Shown: positions 1-6,664 of the stretch, piece after piece
Position numbering within the stretch: position 1 is the first letter of the stretch
How the letters are laid out: each line of letters begins with the position of its first letter
Assembly: GCA_937934385.1 (NCBI GenBank)
Contig: CALGZV010000299.1
Coordinates: 1-10,356, forward strand
DNA length: 10,356 nt
Reading direction: 5' to 3'
Origin: an uncultured Clostridia bacterium
Lineage (GTDB): Bacteria > Bacillota > Clostridia > Oscillospirales > CAG-272
Program-made: the position numbers and the translations under genes
Notes under the pieces: model-generated
Databases searched by the model: none
The model's input: the letters and a program-made list of their open reading frames with translations, nothing else
Told to the model about the DNA's origin: nothing

Positions 1-822
1 CAGCAGGTGTTTGACGGTACATGGACGGTAGATGCAATGATGGCGGATGCACGTGCATGTACACGGGATTTGAACGGTGATACGGAATATGATGACAATG
101 ACAGTTGGGGAATCGGAACATACGGAAACGGTATTATATTCGGTATGCACGGCTTTGACAGCGGTATCGCACGTATGAATAAAGAAGGTATTCCTACTAT
201 AATAGGCAACACTGAAAAAAATATTGAAATGTGCAGATATTGGTTTGACAATGTTACAAATTCCGATTGTCTTTACAATCAGGGCGTAAACGGAGAAGAA
301 TCGTATGAAAATCTGTTTTATAACGGACAGCTTGCATTCTTTGTAGGAAATCTTACTCCGCGTACAGAACTTCGCGAGATGGAAGACGAATATGGAATTC
401 TTCCCGAAGCGAAGTATAATGCTGAACAGGAAAAATATACATCCTCTTGTGAGACCGGATGGTTCACTGATTATTTGATTCCGAAAAGCTGTTCCAAGCC
501 GGAGCCCGTTGCTTCATGCCTTGAAGTAATGAGCGGATATTCGGTAAATACCGTTGATGAAAGCTTGCATGAGATAGTTTTTGACTCAAAGCTTGCGCGT
601 GACGAGCAGTCAAGGCGGATACTGAAGATAGTGCAGGAGACTATTTCCTTTGACTGGAGCGGTATCGGAGAGTGGGCGGCTATAGGCGGAATGGGAATAA
701 ATCTTTGTTTTGCAGGTATGCCTCAGGGAGCTGCCTTTACGCTTGCCTCAAGTCTTGCGTCTGTTATAGACAGCGCGCAGGAGTCGCTTGATTCATTTAT
801 TGAGAAATTTGATTGCGGTTAA
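1..822 (+). CDS. Extracellular solute-binding protein, C-terminal part (5' end cut by window)
   Basis: The frame is open from base 1, so the gene begins upstream; the GTG at base 7 aligns with the middle of the next gene's product and is not a real start. About 273 residues are visible. They match the C-terminal half of the neighbouring lipoprotein in order: VFDGTWT, an acidic loop ending NDSWG, a KYN.EQ.KYTS block, IPKSC, CLEVMSGYSV, ARDE and FDWS. These blocks are typical of periplasmic-type sugar-binding proteins of ABC importers, which in Gram-positive bacteria are anchored outside the membrane. The acidic loop DLNGDTEYDDND resembles an EF-hand or dockerin calcium loop, with T where glycine is usual. 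The gene ends in TAA at 820. The next gene starts 172 bases on, with no clear terminator between, so the two may be co-transcribed. The ligand is unknown. The family call rests on similarity to the paralogue and on general features. Confidence 0.8.
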   Translation, partial: QQVFDGTWTVDAMMADARACTRDLNGDTEYDDNDSWGIGTYGNGIIFGMHGFDSGIARMNKEGIPTIIGNTEKNIEMCRYWFDNVTNSDCLYNQGVNGEESYENLFYNGQLAFFVGNLTPRTELREMEDEYGILPEAKYNAEQEKYTSSCETGWFTDYLIPKSCSKPEPVASCLEVMSGYSVNTVDESLHEIVFDSKLARDEQSRRILKIVQETISFDWSGIGEWAAIGGMGINLCFAGMPQGAAFTLASSLASVIDSAQESLDSFIEKFDCG

Positions 823-994
823 ATACATATAACAGTAATCTTTATAGTTATTATTGCGGAATACAGCGGTAAGGAACTGTCCGATTTAATGGTCTGTTTC
901 AAAAGTATAATCATATATTTATTCTACTGTTTTCTATTATAGGCGATTTTGGATGACACGATTTTAAATTCAAAAAGAATTGGAAGTGATAGTT

Positions 995-2512
995 GTGATC
1001 ACAAGAAGAACAATTAAAGTCCTGTCCCTTTTCCTTGCTGCCGCAATGGCGACCGTCACGGCAGCGTCGTGTTCCGATAAAAAAACATCGGTGAATAATC
1101 CTGGTCAGATCGGAAGCACAGGGGAAAATCCCGACACCTCCGGCGAGAGCGAATCTGAACAGCTTGTAGAAAAGTTGTACGGAAACAGAAAAAACGATTA
1201 TGACGGAAGGATTTTCCGGATTATCGCAAGTGAAGAATGTTGGGGATCTTCTATCGGAAATAATGCTAATGAGGTATGGTTTGAGGATGCCGGTTCCGAT
1301 TTGCTTCAAAGATCAATATACGAACGCAATCATAAAACCGAAGAGCTTCTCGGTATTACCATAACTCCTGTATGGGATAAAACTTCGGAAGAAATATATG
1401 ACAGGGTTATTAGCGATAATAACTCTGGAGTGAACGAATATGATGCCGTAAACATCACACTGGCACTCGCTATGACATGTGCCCAAAATGGATCTGCGAT
1501 AAATCTTCTTAGGTGTCAGACTTTTGATGAGTCGCATCCTTGGTGGAATCAGACTTTTGTTGAGCAGTGTACACTTTTCGGCACACAGCTTTATCCTATC
1601 GCGGGAGCGATCAACTACGGAGACGATCTTTCGAACAGAATGGTAATTTTCAATCAGGATTTTCTTGATAGATACGGATGCGGAGATCCGTATCAGTATG
1701 TTTTTGACGGAACATGGACGATTGAAAATATGATGGCGATGGCTCAGAAATGCACCCAAGATATAAACGGTGACGGAGAAATGGATGAAAACGACAACTG
1801 GGGTGTCGGATCCGGAGGTATGACTCTTTATGATAATCTGGTAGGAATGGACACAGCTGTTTCCAATCTCGGGGAGGATGGATATCCTGTTATACTGAGT
1901 AAAAATGAAGATCATGTTACCAAAGTCGAATATTTCTTTAAGAATATAATTGATACCGACTATTTGTATTACGGAGGCATAACCGGAAGTGCTGACGTCA
2001 GTTATATGGATCTTTTCAGTAACAGCCAGCTTGCTTTCGGTTTTGTCATGTTAGGAAGTTCTATACAGCTCCGTGGAATGGATGATTACTGCGGAGTTCT
2101 CCCGATGCCGAAATACAACGAAGAACAGACAAAGTACACCTCCGGTGCCAATACGCTTTGGTTCACAACGTATATTATACCGAAATCCTGTACAGATCCT
2201 GATTATTCGGCTGCATGCCTTGAGGTAATGAGCGGTTATTCTGTAGATACTCTTGATCATAATCTTAATGATGTTATTTTTCAGAGTAAGGTCGCACGGG
2301 ATGAGAACGCACGCAAATGCTTTGATATAATAAAGGATACCTTATCCTTCGACTGGTCGTTTATCGGATCATGGCGGGGGAATCTTGTAAGTGCCTATGA
2401 GCTTAAGTACGGTTACAGCTTTACCCTCGTATCAAGAGTTGAGTCGGCTTACGATGCTGCTCAGGAAAATCTTGATGTGATGATAGATGCGTTTAGAGAT
2501 CGGGACTATTAA
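995..2512 (+). CDS. Extracellular solute-binding lipoprotein (ABC sugar-importer type)
   Basis: The product has 505 residues if started at GTG 995, which sits 8 bases after GGAAG (982-986). The frame is open back to TTG 980, but that start lacks a ribosome site. The N-terminus is a lipoprotein signal: basic ITRRTIK, a hydrophobic stretch, then TAASC with Cys26 as the lipid-anchored residue. A Ser/Thr/Gly/Glu-rich linker follows (about 27-56). The mature domain has features common in clostridial solute-binding proteins: NDYDGRIFRI near the start, VFDGTWT at 236-242, and an EF-hand-like loop at 256-267 (Asp256, Asn258, Asp260, Glu262, Asp264, Asp267) followed by NWG. Length is normal for sugar-binding proteins (about 450-550). 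It probably binds a sugar or oligosaccharide outside the cell and hands it to an ABC permease not seen here. It is a clear paralogue of the gene just upstream, so a tandem duplication is likely. The ligand is unknown. Confidence 0.85.
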   Translation: MITRRTIKVLSLFLAAAMATVTAASCSDKKTSVNNPGQIGSTGENPDTSGESESEQLVEKLYGNRKNDYDGRIFRIIASEECWGSSIGNNANEVWFEDAGSDLLQRSIYERNHKTEELLGITITPVWDKTSEEIYDRVISDNNSGVNEYDAVNITLALAMTCAQNGSAINLLRCQTFDESHPWWNQTFVEQCTLFGTQLYPIAGAINYGDDLSNRMVIFNQDFLDRYGCGDPYQYVFDGTWTIENMMAMAQKCTQDINGDGEMDENDNWGVGSGGMTLYDNLVGMDTAVSNLGEDGYPVILSKNEDHVTKVEYFFKNIIDTDYLYYGGITGSADVSYMDLFSNSQLAFGFVMLGSSIQLRGMDDYCGVLPMPKYNEEQTKYTSGANTLWFTTYIIPKSCTDPDYSAACLEVMSGYSVDTLDHNLNDVIFQSKVARDENARKCFDIIKDTLSFDWSFIGSWRGNLVSAYELKYGYSFTLVSRVESAYDAAQENLDVMIDAFRDRDY

Positions 2513-2544
2513 ATTAATCCGGAATAAAACAGTTTAATACCGTT

Positions 2545-2602
2545 GCGGTGCGGCATTTGATGCTTTGTATAATCTATACGTAATTTCAAGTGCCGCATAC
2601 GC
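2545..2602 (+). repeat. Long imperfect inverted repeat / RNA hairpin downstream of the lipoprotein gene
   Basis: The arms 2549-2560 (TGCGGCATTTGA) and 2586-2597 (TCAAGTGCCGCA) form a 12-pair stem with one U-G wobble (2556 with 2590). Three more pairs are possible (2545-2547 with 2600-2602). The loop itself holds a small stem, GTATA (2567-2571) with TATAC (2575-2579). No uninterrupted T-run follows, so it is a poor classical terminator. It could stabilise the 3' end of the upstream mRNA or be a weak terminator. Confidence 0.55.
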
Positions 2603-2613
2603 AGTATATTTGC

Positions 2614-2658
2614 TTTCCCATTTGTGTTTTTATATTTATGAAAACGCAAATGAGGAAG
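2614..2658 (+). promoter_or_regulatory. Hairpin masking a Shine-Dalgarno-like GGAAG
   Basis: CATTTGTGTTTT (2619-2630) pairs with AAAACGCAAATG (2641-2652) over 12 pairs including one U-G wobble; the loop is 2631-2640. After a bulged A at 2653, TTTCC (2614-2618) pairs with GGAAG (2654-2658), the last pair being a wobble. The ribosome-site-like GAGGAAG is therefore closed in the stem. The ATG 7 bases later (2666) opens only ATG ATA TAG. Role unknown; a translational or mRNA-stability element is a guess. Confidence 0.45.
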
Positions 2659-2687
2659 TAAACTTATGATATAGCTTCTTCATAATA

Positions 2688-4388
2688 ATGACGGCGGAAT
2701 ATTTTGCGGTCAAACGGCGAAAATACATTCGACGTATAATAGTCAACTTCCGGGATTATTCCGGAAATGAAAGGAATGAAACTGATTTGAAGGAATTTTA
2801 TCTTGTACAGGACAAGACTCCTAAGGCTAAGATCATCTGTACTACAGGCGATCAGCGTGATCCCAGCAACGCTTTTGAGGCGGCAACTGCACTTGCTGAG
2901 GTGATAAAGTGCGCGACGGACTGTGATATTGATATCATCGCTCCCGACTTAAAGAATGAAAATGATGTAAATGTTACGATCGCAGTTACCGGTGACGGTA
3001 CTGATGCATCAGTGACGCTTGACGGGGATGCCTTTTCCGTTTCCGTAAACGGCGGAAACGTATATATACTTGCAGGAAACGTTACAGGAATCTGGAATGC
3101 AATGGCATATTTTGTTTCAGCGGTCATCGGGTATGATCCTTATACCGGAAAGAAACCTGAGGTAAGAGATTCTATAAAGCTTCCCGAGACTCTTTCGTAT
3201 ACATTTAACGGAAGTCCAGCGCCTCAGCCGCTTATTCCGGTTGAGCCGGACGGTGCATTTAAGGTTACAGGATGCGGCGATACATACTATGAGCAGTTGC
3301 TTGAGCATACGGCTTTCCTTTACAGAGATAATCTTATTCCCTGTTGTTACAGCGGAGAGCATCACGAATATCTTATTCGTAAAGCAGTTGCGCAGCAGCG
3401 TCTTATCTGGAATGCGGCAGGCGATTGTCACTGCGACCACTGCTCGCGTCATGAGGGTGAAGCCGGTGAGAAAGCGTATTCTTTCTGTAAGTGCCCGACA
3501 TGTACCGCAGCTGCCGAGAGAGAAGGAACGCTTTGCGGCGCGTATTTTGATATTGTCCGTGAAGCTGCAGCGCGCCTTGCAAAGGTAGATCCTGACGCAT
3601 ATCTTACCATAGCCGCTACATCGGTTACCCTTGATCCTCCTAAGACATACCTCGGAGACAATGTACGCGTTGTTGTTGCAGACCGTATGCTTTGCTCGTC
3701 TCATCCGATAAGCGAAGATTCATGTGAGCGAAATGCGGCGTTTGCAAAGAAGCTCCGTGCATGGAGAAAGCTTTGCGGCTCGCTGTATGTTATAGATTTT
3801 ACATCCGATTACTATTATTTCCCGGCTACTTTCCCGTCTTTTGATATCATGCGCAGGAATGCGGCATTTTATCATGAAGTCGGCGTAGACGGCGTGTTCT
3901 TTCAGTTTGACCGTATGCAGTCAGAGCTTGAATTCAGTGATATCCGCATGATACTTGCAGATGCCATTCTTAAGCGCCCGACAATGTCGGCTGATGAATT
4001 TGACAAGCGAATGGATAACGCACTTGTACATGTTTACGGAACCGATGCAGCTCCTGTAATCAGACGATATATCGACCGTTTTACAGAGCTTGCGCTTGAC
4101 GGTCATTGCTTTGATACGCACAGCCGGCCTCATGAAGTTCTTTCTCTTAAGAACGATAAAGGCGAGTATGATCTTTCGTTTGCAAAAGAGGCATATAAGA
4201 TGTGGGATTCTATCCATCCGCATCCTGAAGCGCTCGCGCGTAATGAGCTTTATCTCGCACGTATGCTGTTTACTCAGTATCAGGCACAGCCTGTATGTTA
4301 TTCCAAAACTCAGTTTTCCGAATGGCTTATGGATTGTATTCATATATATGACAGAGGGCGCGCTCTCGAAGAAATTATAGCAGACTGA
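2688..4388 (+). CDS. DUF4838-family protein (glycoside-hydrolase-like), no signal peptide
   Basis: The longest reading is 566 residues from ATG 2688, which has no ribosome site. Residues 1-33 are very basic, use CGG/CGA codons unlike the rest, and look non-coding. TTG 2787 (residue 34), 11 bases after AAGGA, is a serious alternative start. Residues 34-175 resemble the small alpha/beta domain preceding the barrel in alpha-glucuronidase- or GH20-like enzymes. From about 235 to 430 the protein has the DUF4838 pattern: a CxCxxC block, AYFDIVREAAARLAKVDPDA, a DPPKTYLGDNV segment, a RAWRKLCGSLYVIDF segment and FYHEVGVDGVFFQ. From memory, DUF4838 relatives include the GH163 endo-beta-N-acetylglucosaminidases, so a glycosidase role is plausible but unproven; catalytic residues were not identified. 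CHCDHC (247-252) and CKCPTC (267-272) form a doubled cysteine motif that may bind metal. With neither signal peptide nor membrane segment, it is predicted cytoplasmic. The SGNH hydrolase follows after 27 bases, probably in one transcript. Confidence 0.75.
   Translation: MTAEYFAVKRRKYIRRIIVNFRDYSGNERNETDLKEFYLVQDKTPKAKIICTTGDQRDPSNAFEAATALAEVIKCATDCDIDIIAPDLKNENDVNVTIAVTGDGTDASVTLDGDAFSVSVNGGNVYILAGNVTGIWNAMAYFVSAVIGYDPYTGKKPEVRDSIKLPETLSYTFNGSPAPQPLIPVEPDGAFKVTGCGDTYYEQLLEHTAFLYRDNLIPCCYSGEHHEYLIRKAVAQQRLIWNAAGDCHCDHCSRHEGEAGEKAYSFCKCPTCTAAAEREGTLCGAYFDIVREAAARLAKVDPDAYLTIAATSVTLDPPKTYLGDNVRVVVADRMLCSSHPISEDSCERNAAFAKKLRAWRKLCGSLYVIDFTSDYYYFPATFPSFDIMRRNAAFYHEVGVDGVFFQFDRMQSELEFSDIRMILADAILKRPTMSADEFDKRMDNALVHVYGTDAAPVIRRYIDRFTELALDGHCFDTHSRPHEVLSLKNDKGEYDLSFAKEAYKMWDSIHPHPEALARNELYLARMLFTQYQAQPVCYSKTQFSEWLMDCIHIYDRGRALEEIIAD
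2735..2766 (+). promoter_or_regulatory. Possible -10 box with operator-like palindrome
   Basis: A perfect TATAAT lies at 2735-2740. Eight bases on is an exact inverted repeat, TTCCGG (2748-2753) and CCGGAA (2761-2766), around a 7-base spacer. AAGGA (2771-2775) and TTG 2787 follow. No good -35 box was found at 16-18 bases. If functional, this places transcription start near 2747 and favours translation of the DUF4838 gene from 2787. Confidence 0.3.
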
Positions 4389-4415
4389 CAGAGCCTGCTC
4401 AAAGGAGATTTTAAT

Positions 4416-5096
4416 ATGTCACAGGATAAGAAAAACAAGATCATACTTTTTCAGGGGGATTCGGTTTCTGACGGAAACAGGTATAAAGATCCGATGGCGC
4501 GCGGCGACCTGAATCATCAGATAGGACATACCTTTATTTACACTATAGCAAGCGAGCTTGGATACAAATATGCAGATAAAAATCTTGCTTTTGTAAACCG
4601 TGCTATTTCCGGAGAAAATATAGAGACAATATATGACAGACGTGAGGAGGATATTTTTGAAGAGCATCCTGACGTGTTCAGCATACTTGTCGGCAGTAAT
4701 GAATATTGGATTTGGAAGGACGAGCCGGACCATACCGAGGAATTTGACGAGATATACCGTCAGCTTCTTGACGAAGTTCTCGAGCATAATCCGGATACAA
4801 AGATAGTTATCAGTGAGCCGATGGTTCTTCCGGTAGTACTTGAACCGGATGTTTATAATGCAAGACTCAAGATGACATATGAAGAGATCGAAGTTCTTCA
4901 AAAAATTGCGGAGGATTACGGCGCTATTTACATACCGCTTCTCGAAAAATTTCAAAAGGCCTGTGAGATCCGCGAAGCAAGCTACTGGATGTGGGACGGT
5001 GTTCACCCTACAGAAGCAGGTCACGGAATGATTGCAAATGAATGGATGAAGGCAGTGCTTCCGAGCGGAATTCTCGGTTTTAAAGCAGAACTTTAA
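4416..5096 (+). CDS. SGNH/GDSL-family hydrolase (probable carbohydrate esterase)
   Basis: The product has 226 residues. ATG 4416 is 8 bases after a strong AAAGGAG (4401-4407). The SGNH blocks are present in order. Block I is FQGDSVSDG with nucleophile Ser16. The block II glycine is probably Gly66 in RAISGEN. Block III is LVGSNEYW with oxyanion-hole Asn95, where Glu replaces the usual Asp after Asn. Block V is WDGVHPTEAGH with Asp194 and His197 completing the triad. Length fits single-domain members such as acetylxylan or rhamnogalacturonan acetylesterases. No signal peptide is present, so it should act in the cytoplasm. Placed just after the DUF4838 gene and before a sugar permease gene, it most likely removes acetyl or other acyl groups from imported oligosaccharides. 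The substrate is inferred from context only; a lysophospholipase or other esterase activity cannot be excluded. Confidence 0.88.
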   Translation: MSQDKKNKIILFQGDSVSDGNRYKDPMARGDLNHQIGHTFIYTIASELGYKYADKNLAFVNRAISGENIETIYDRREEDIFEEHPDVFSILVGSNEYWIWKDEPDHTEEFDEIYRQLLDEVLEHNPDTKIVISEPMVLPVVLEPDVYNARLKMTYEEIEVLQKIAEDYGAIYIPLLEKFQKACEIREASYWMWDGVHPTEAGHGMIANEWMKAVLPSGILGFKAEL

Positions 5097-5103
5097 TTTA
5101 TAA

Positions 5104-5146
5104 AATATCGGCGGAGACGATTTTATCGGCTCCGCTTTCCGATTTT
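5104..5146 (+). terminator. Hairpin terminator after the SGNH hydrolase gene
   Basis: GCGGAG (5111-5116) pairs with CTCCGC (5130-5135). After one A-G mismatch the stem continues as CGAT (5118-5121) with ATCG (5125-5128) around a TTT loop. TTTCCGATTTTGT follows. Flanking AAAAT and CCGATTTT can extend the pairing, so the element may work in both directions. It closes the DUF4838-SGNH transcript. Confidence 0.65.
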
Positions 5147-5271
5147 GTATGAATGATAAATTATGTTGTTATTTTCACCTTATAATTTATTTTCGGTTAT
5201 CATATGAAAAATAAAACAGATACAAATAACTGTTAGTATTTTTCCATTAATATTGATAAAACGGAGGTTTT

Positions 5272-6447
5272 ATGTATTCGATTCTGCTTGCGGTAATATA
5301 CGCAGCATTTATAAGTCTCGGTCTGCCGGATTCATTGCTCGGATCAGCATGGCCTGCTATGCAGCCGGAGATGTCCGTTCCTGTATCTGCCGTCGGAATT
5401 GTATCAATGATAATATCATTGGGTACAGTCGTGTCAAGTCTTATGTCCGACCGATTAAACAGACGGCTGGGAACAGGTGTCGTTACAGCTGTCAGCGTAT
5501 TAATGACTGCTGTTGCACTCATGGGATTTTCATTTTCCGGATCGTTTTGGCAGCTTTGTATATGGGCAGTTCCGTACGGTCTCGGCGCCGGAGGTGTTGA
5601 TGCTGCATTGAACAACTATGTGGCAATCCATTATTCATCAAGACATATGAGCTGGCTGCACTGCTTTTGGGGAATAGGCGTATCTGTCGGCCCTTATATT
5701 ATGGGACGGTGTTTATTACAGGGATTGGCGTGGAACAGCGGATATATGATAATTGCTGTTGTTCAGCTTGCGATTTCGGCTATAATTTTTATAAGTTTGC
5801 CGCTTTGGAAACGTGCGAAGGACAATGAAACATTTACTGAAGATGATTCTAAATACAATAACAGACCGATCGGAATTTTAAATGTACTGAAAATTCGCGG
5901 AGTTCCTTTTGTACTTATATCATTTTGCATGTATTGCGCTCTTGAATCTGCAACGGGACTATGGGCAAGCAGTTTTTTTGCAGCATGCCGGAATGCTGAT
6001 ACCGAAACGGCGGCTTCACTTGCATCTCTTTACTATATAGGAATTACATCAGGGCGCTTTGCCTGCGGTTTTATCGCTGACCGTATCGGTGACAGAATGC
6101 TTGTGCGTATAGGACTTATTACTATCATTTTCGGGGCGGTCTTTATTACCGTATCTGTAAGTTCTGTTATGCTTTCGTGTGTCGGTATTGTTATATGCGG
6201 TTTGGGTTCTGCTCCGGTGTATCCGTCTGTGATACATTCGACGCCGGATAATTTCGGAGCTGAAAATTCTCAGGCCATTATAGGTGTACAGATGGCAAGC
6301 GCATATATCGGAACTACATTTATACCGCCGATATTCGGTCTCATATCGGAAAAGGCAGGAATGTTTATATATCCTTTCTTTATAATTCTTCTTGCATTTA
6401 TTACATTGGTATCTACAGAATATGTCGGAAGAACGGTCAAAAAATAA
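5272..6447 (+). CDS. MFS permease, FucP-like sugar transporter branch
   Basis: The product has 391 residues. ATG 5272 lies 4 bases after GGAGG (5263-5267), a slightly short but strong ribosome site. The sequence is hydrophobic with about 12 membrane helices and a charged central loop near residues 179-198. Family marks are GLPDSLLGSAWP at 17-28, the loop 2-3 motif SDRLNRRLG at 59-67, GAGGVDAALNNYVAIH at 105-120, and SWLHCFWGIGVSVGP at 127-141. The second copy of the loop motif, GRFACGFIADRIGDR, is at 261-275. The Asp/Asn/LH/GxxxGP pattern in helices 4-5 is typical of the fucose/glucose/N-acetylglucosamine permease-like branch. A proton-coupled sugar importer in the cytoplasmic membrane is therefore likely, but the direction and substrate are not shown. 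It follows the DUF4838/SGNH pair after a terminator and a 175-base AT-rich spacer in which I found no convincing -35/-10 pair. Confidence 0.85.
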   Translation: MYSILLAVIYAAFISLGLPDSLLGSAWPAMQPEMSVPVSAVGIVSMIISLGTVVSSLMSDRLNRRLGTGVVTAVSVLMTAVALMGFSFSGSFWQLCIWAVPYGLGAGGVDAALNNYVAIHYSSRHMSWLHCFWGIGVSVGPYIMGRCLLQGLAWNSGYMIIAVVQLAISAIIFISLPLWKRAKDNETFTEDDSKYNNRPIGILNVLKIRGVPFVLISFCMYCALESATGLWASSFFAACRNADTETAASLASLYYIGITSGRFACGFIADRIGDRMLVRIGLITIIFGAVFITVSVSSVMLSCVGIVICGLGSAPVYPSVIHSTPDNFGAENSQAIIGVQMASAYIGTTFIPPIFGLISEKAGMFIYPFFIILLAFITLVSTEYVGRTVKK

Positions 6448-6526
6448 TACTGTCATGTTTTTATAATTTTAGTATTCTTGATTTTTGGCATTAACAAAAA
6501 AATTACTTAAAATTATATAAAATCAA

Positions 6527-6560
6527 TTGTAATTTAAGCTCTTATGTGATAATATATAAT
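6527..6560 (+). promoter_or_regulatory. Candidate promoter upstream of cdaA
   Basis: The AT-rich spacer holds TTGTAA (6527-6532), then GATAAT (6548-6553) preceded by TG at 6545-6546 (extended -10, spacer 15), and a perfect TATAAT at 6555-6560 (16 bases after a weak TTTAAG). Either could start the cdaA-cdaR transcript near 6560-6567. No single ideal pair exists, so the exact promoter is uncertain. Confidence 0.4.
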
Positions 6561-6568
6561 GAATAGAT

Positions 6569-6593
6569 AATCAGTTTCCTACACTGATTTTTT
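6569..6593 (+). terminator. Rho-independent terminator-like hairpin between the MFS gene and cdaA
   Basis: AATCAGT (6569-6575) and ACTGATT (6583-6589) pair perfectly over 7 bases around a 7-base loop, and six T's span 6588-6593. It may terminate the MFS transcript, whose gene ends 121 bases upstream. It also sits directly after the candidate cdaA promoter, where it would form at the very 5' end of that RNA. The stem is AT-rich, so the strength is moderate. Confidence 0.6.
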
Positions 6594-6610
6594 GGCTTTG
6601 AGATGCTTTT

Positions 6611-6630
6611 ATGCCGCTTTACAGCGGCAT
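6611..6630. repeat. Perfect inverted repeat just upstream of cdaA
   Basis: ATGCCGCT (6611-6618) and AGCGGCAT (6623-6630) form an exact 8-pair stem with a TTAC loop. No T-run follows. It lies in the cdaA leader 17 bases before the ribosome site and could be an operator, an RNA stability hairpin or part of an attenuator. The sequence alone does not decide. Confidence 0.5.
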
Positions 6631-6647
6631 TGTATAAATGACTGCTG

Positions 6648-6656
6648 AAAGGGTGA
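6648..6656 (+). promoter_or_regulatory. Ribosome binding site that sets the cdaA start
   Basis: AAAGGGTGA is a good anti-16S match and ends 8 bases before TTG 6665. The in-frame ATG at 6638 lies upstream of it and has no ribosome site of its own. Confidence 0.5.
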
Positions 6657-6664
6657 ATTACAGT

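Noticed and set aside
906..911. Perfect TATAAT upstream of the second solute-binding protein gene
   Set aside because: No -35 box at 16-18 bases and no extended -10 TG; the region is AT-rich enough to give it by chance.
2513..2687. Possible riboswitch or small RNA gene in the spacer
   Set aside because: Two hairpins exist, but I recognise no known riboswitch core, tRNA or other RNA-gene consensus there.
3117..3704. Minus-strand and +2/+3 open frames within the DUF4838 gene
   Set aside because: They overlap a frame with family motifs, lack ribosome sites and give low-complexity basic products.
5181..5186. Perfect TATAAT upstream of the MFS gene
   Set aside because: The bases 16-18 upstream are A/T with no TTG core, and no TGn precedes it; a promoter is expected in this spacer but this one is not supported.
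5215..5234. Inverted repeat AACAG / CTGTT before the MFS gene
   Set aside because: Only 5 pairs with a 10-base loop in AT-rich DNA; too weak to call an operator.
2550..6630. Shared GCGGCAT heptamer in the hairpin at 2549-2597 and the inverted repeat at 6611-6630
   Set aside because: Seven bases only, located on opposite arms and with different flanks; chance similarity is likely and does not support a dispersed repeat family.
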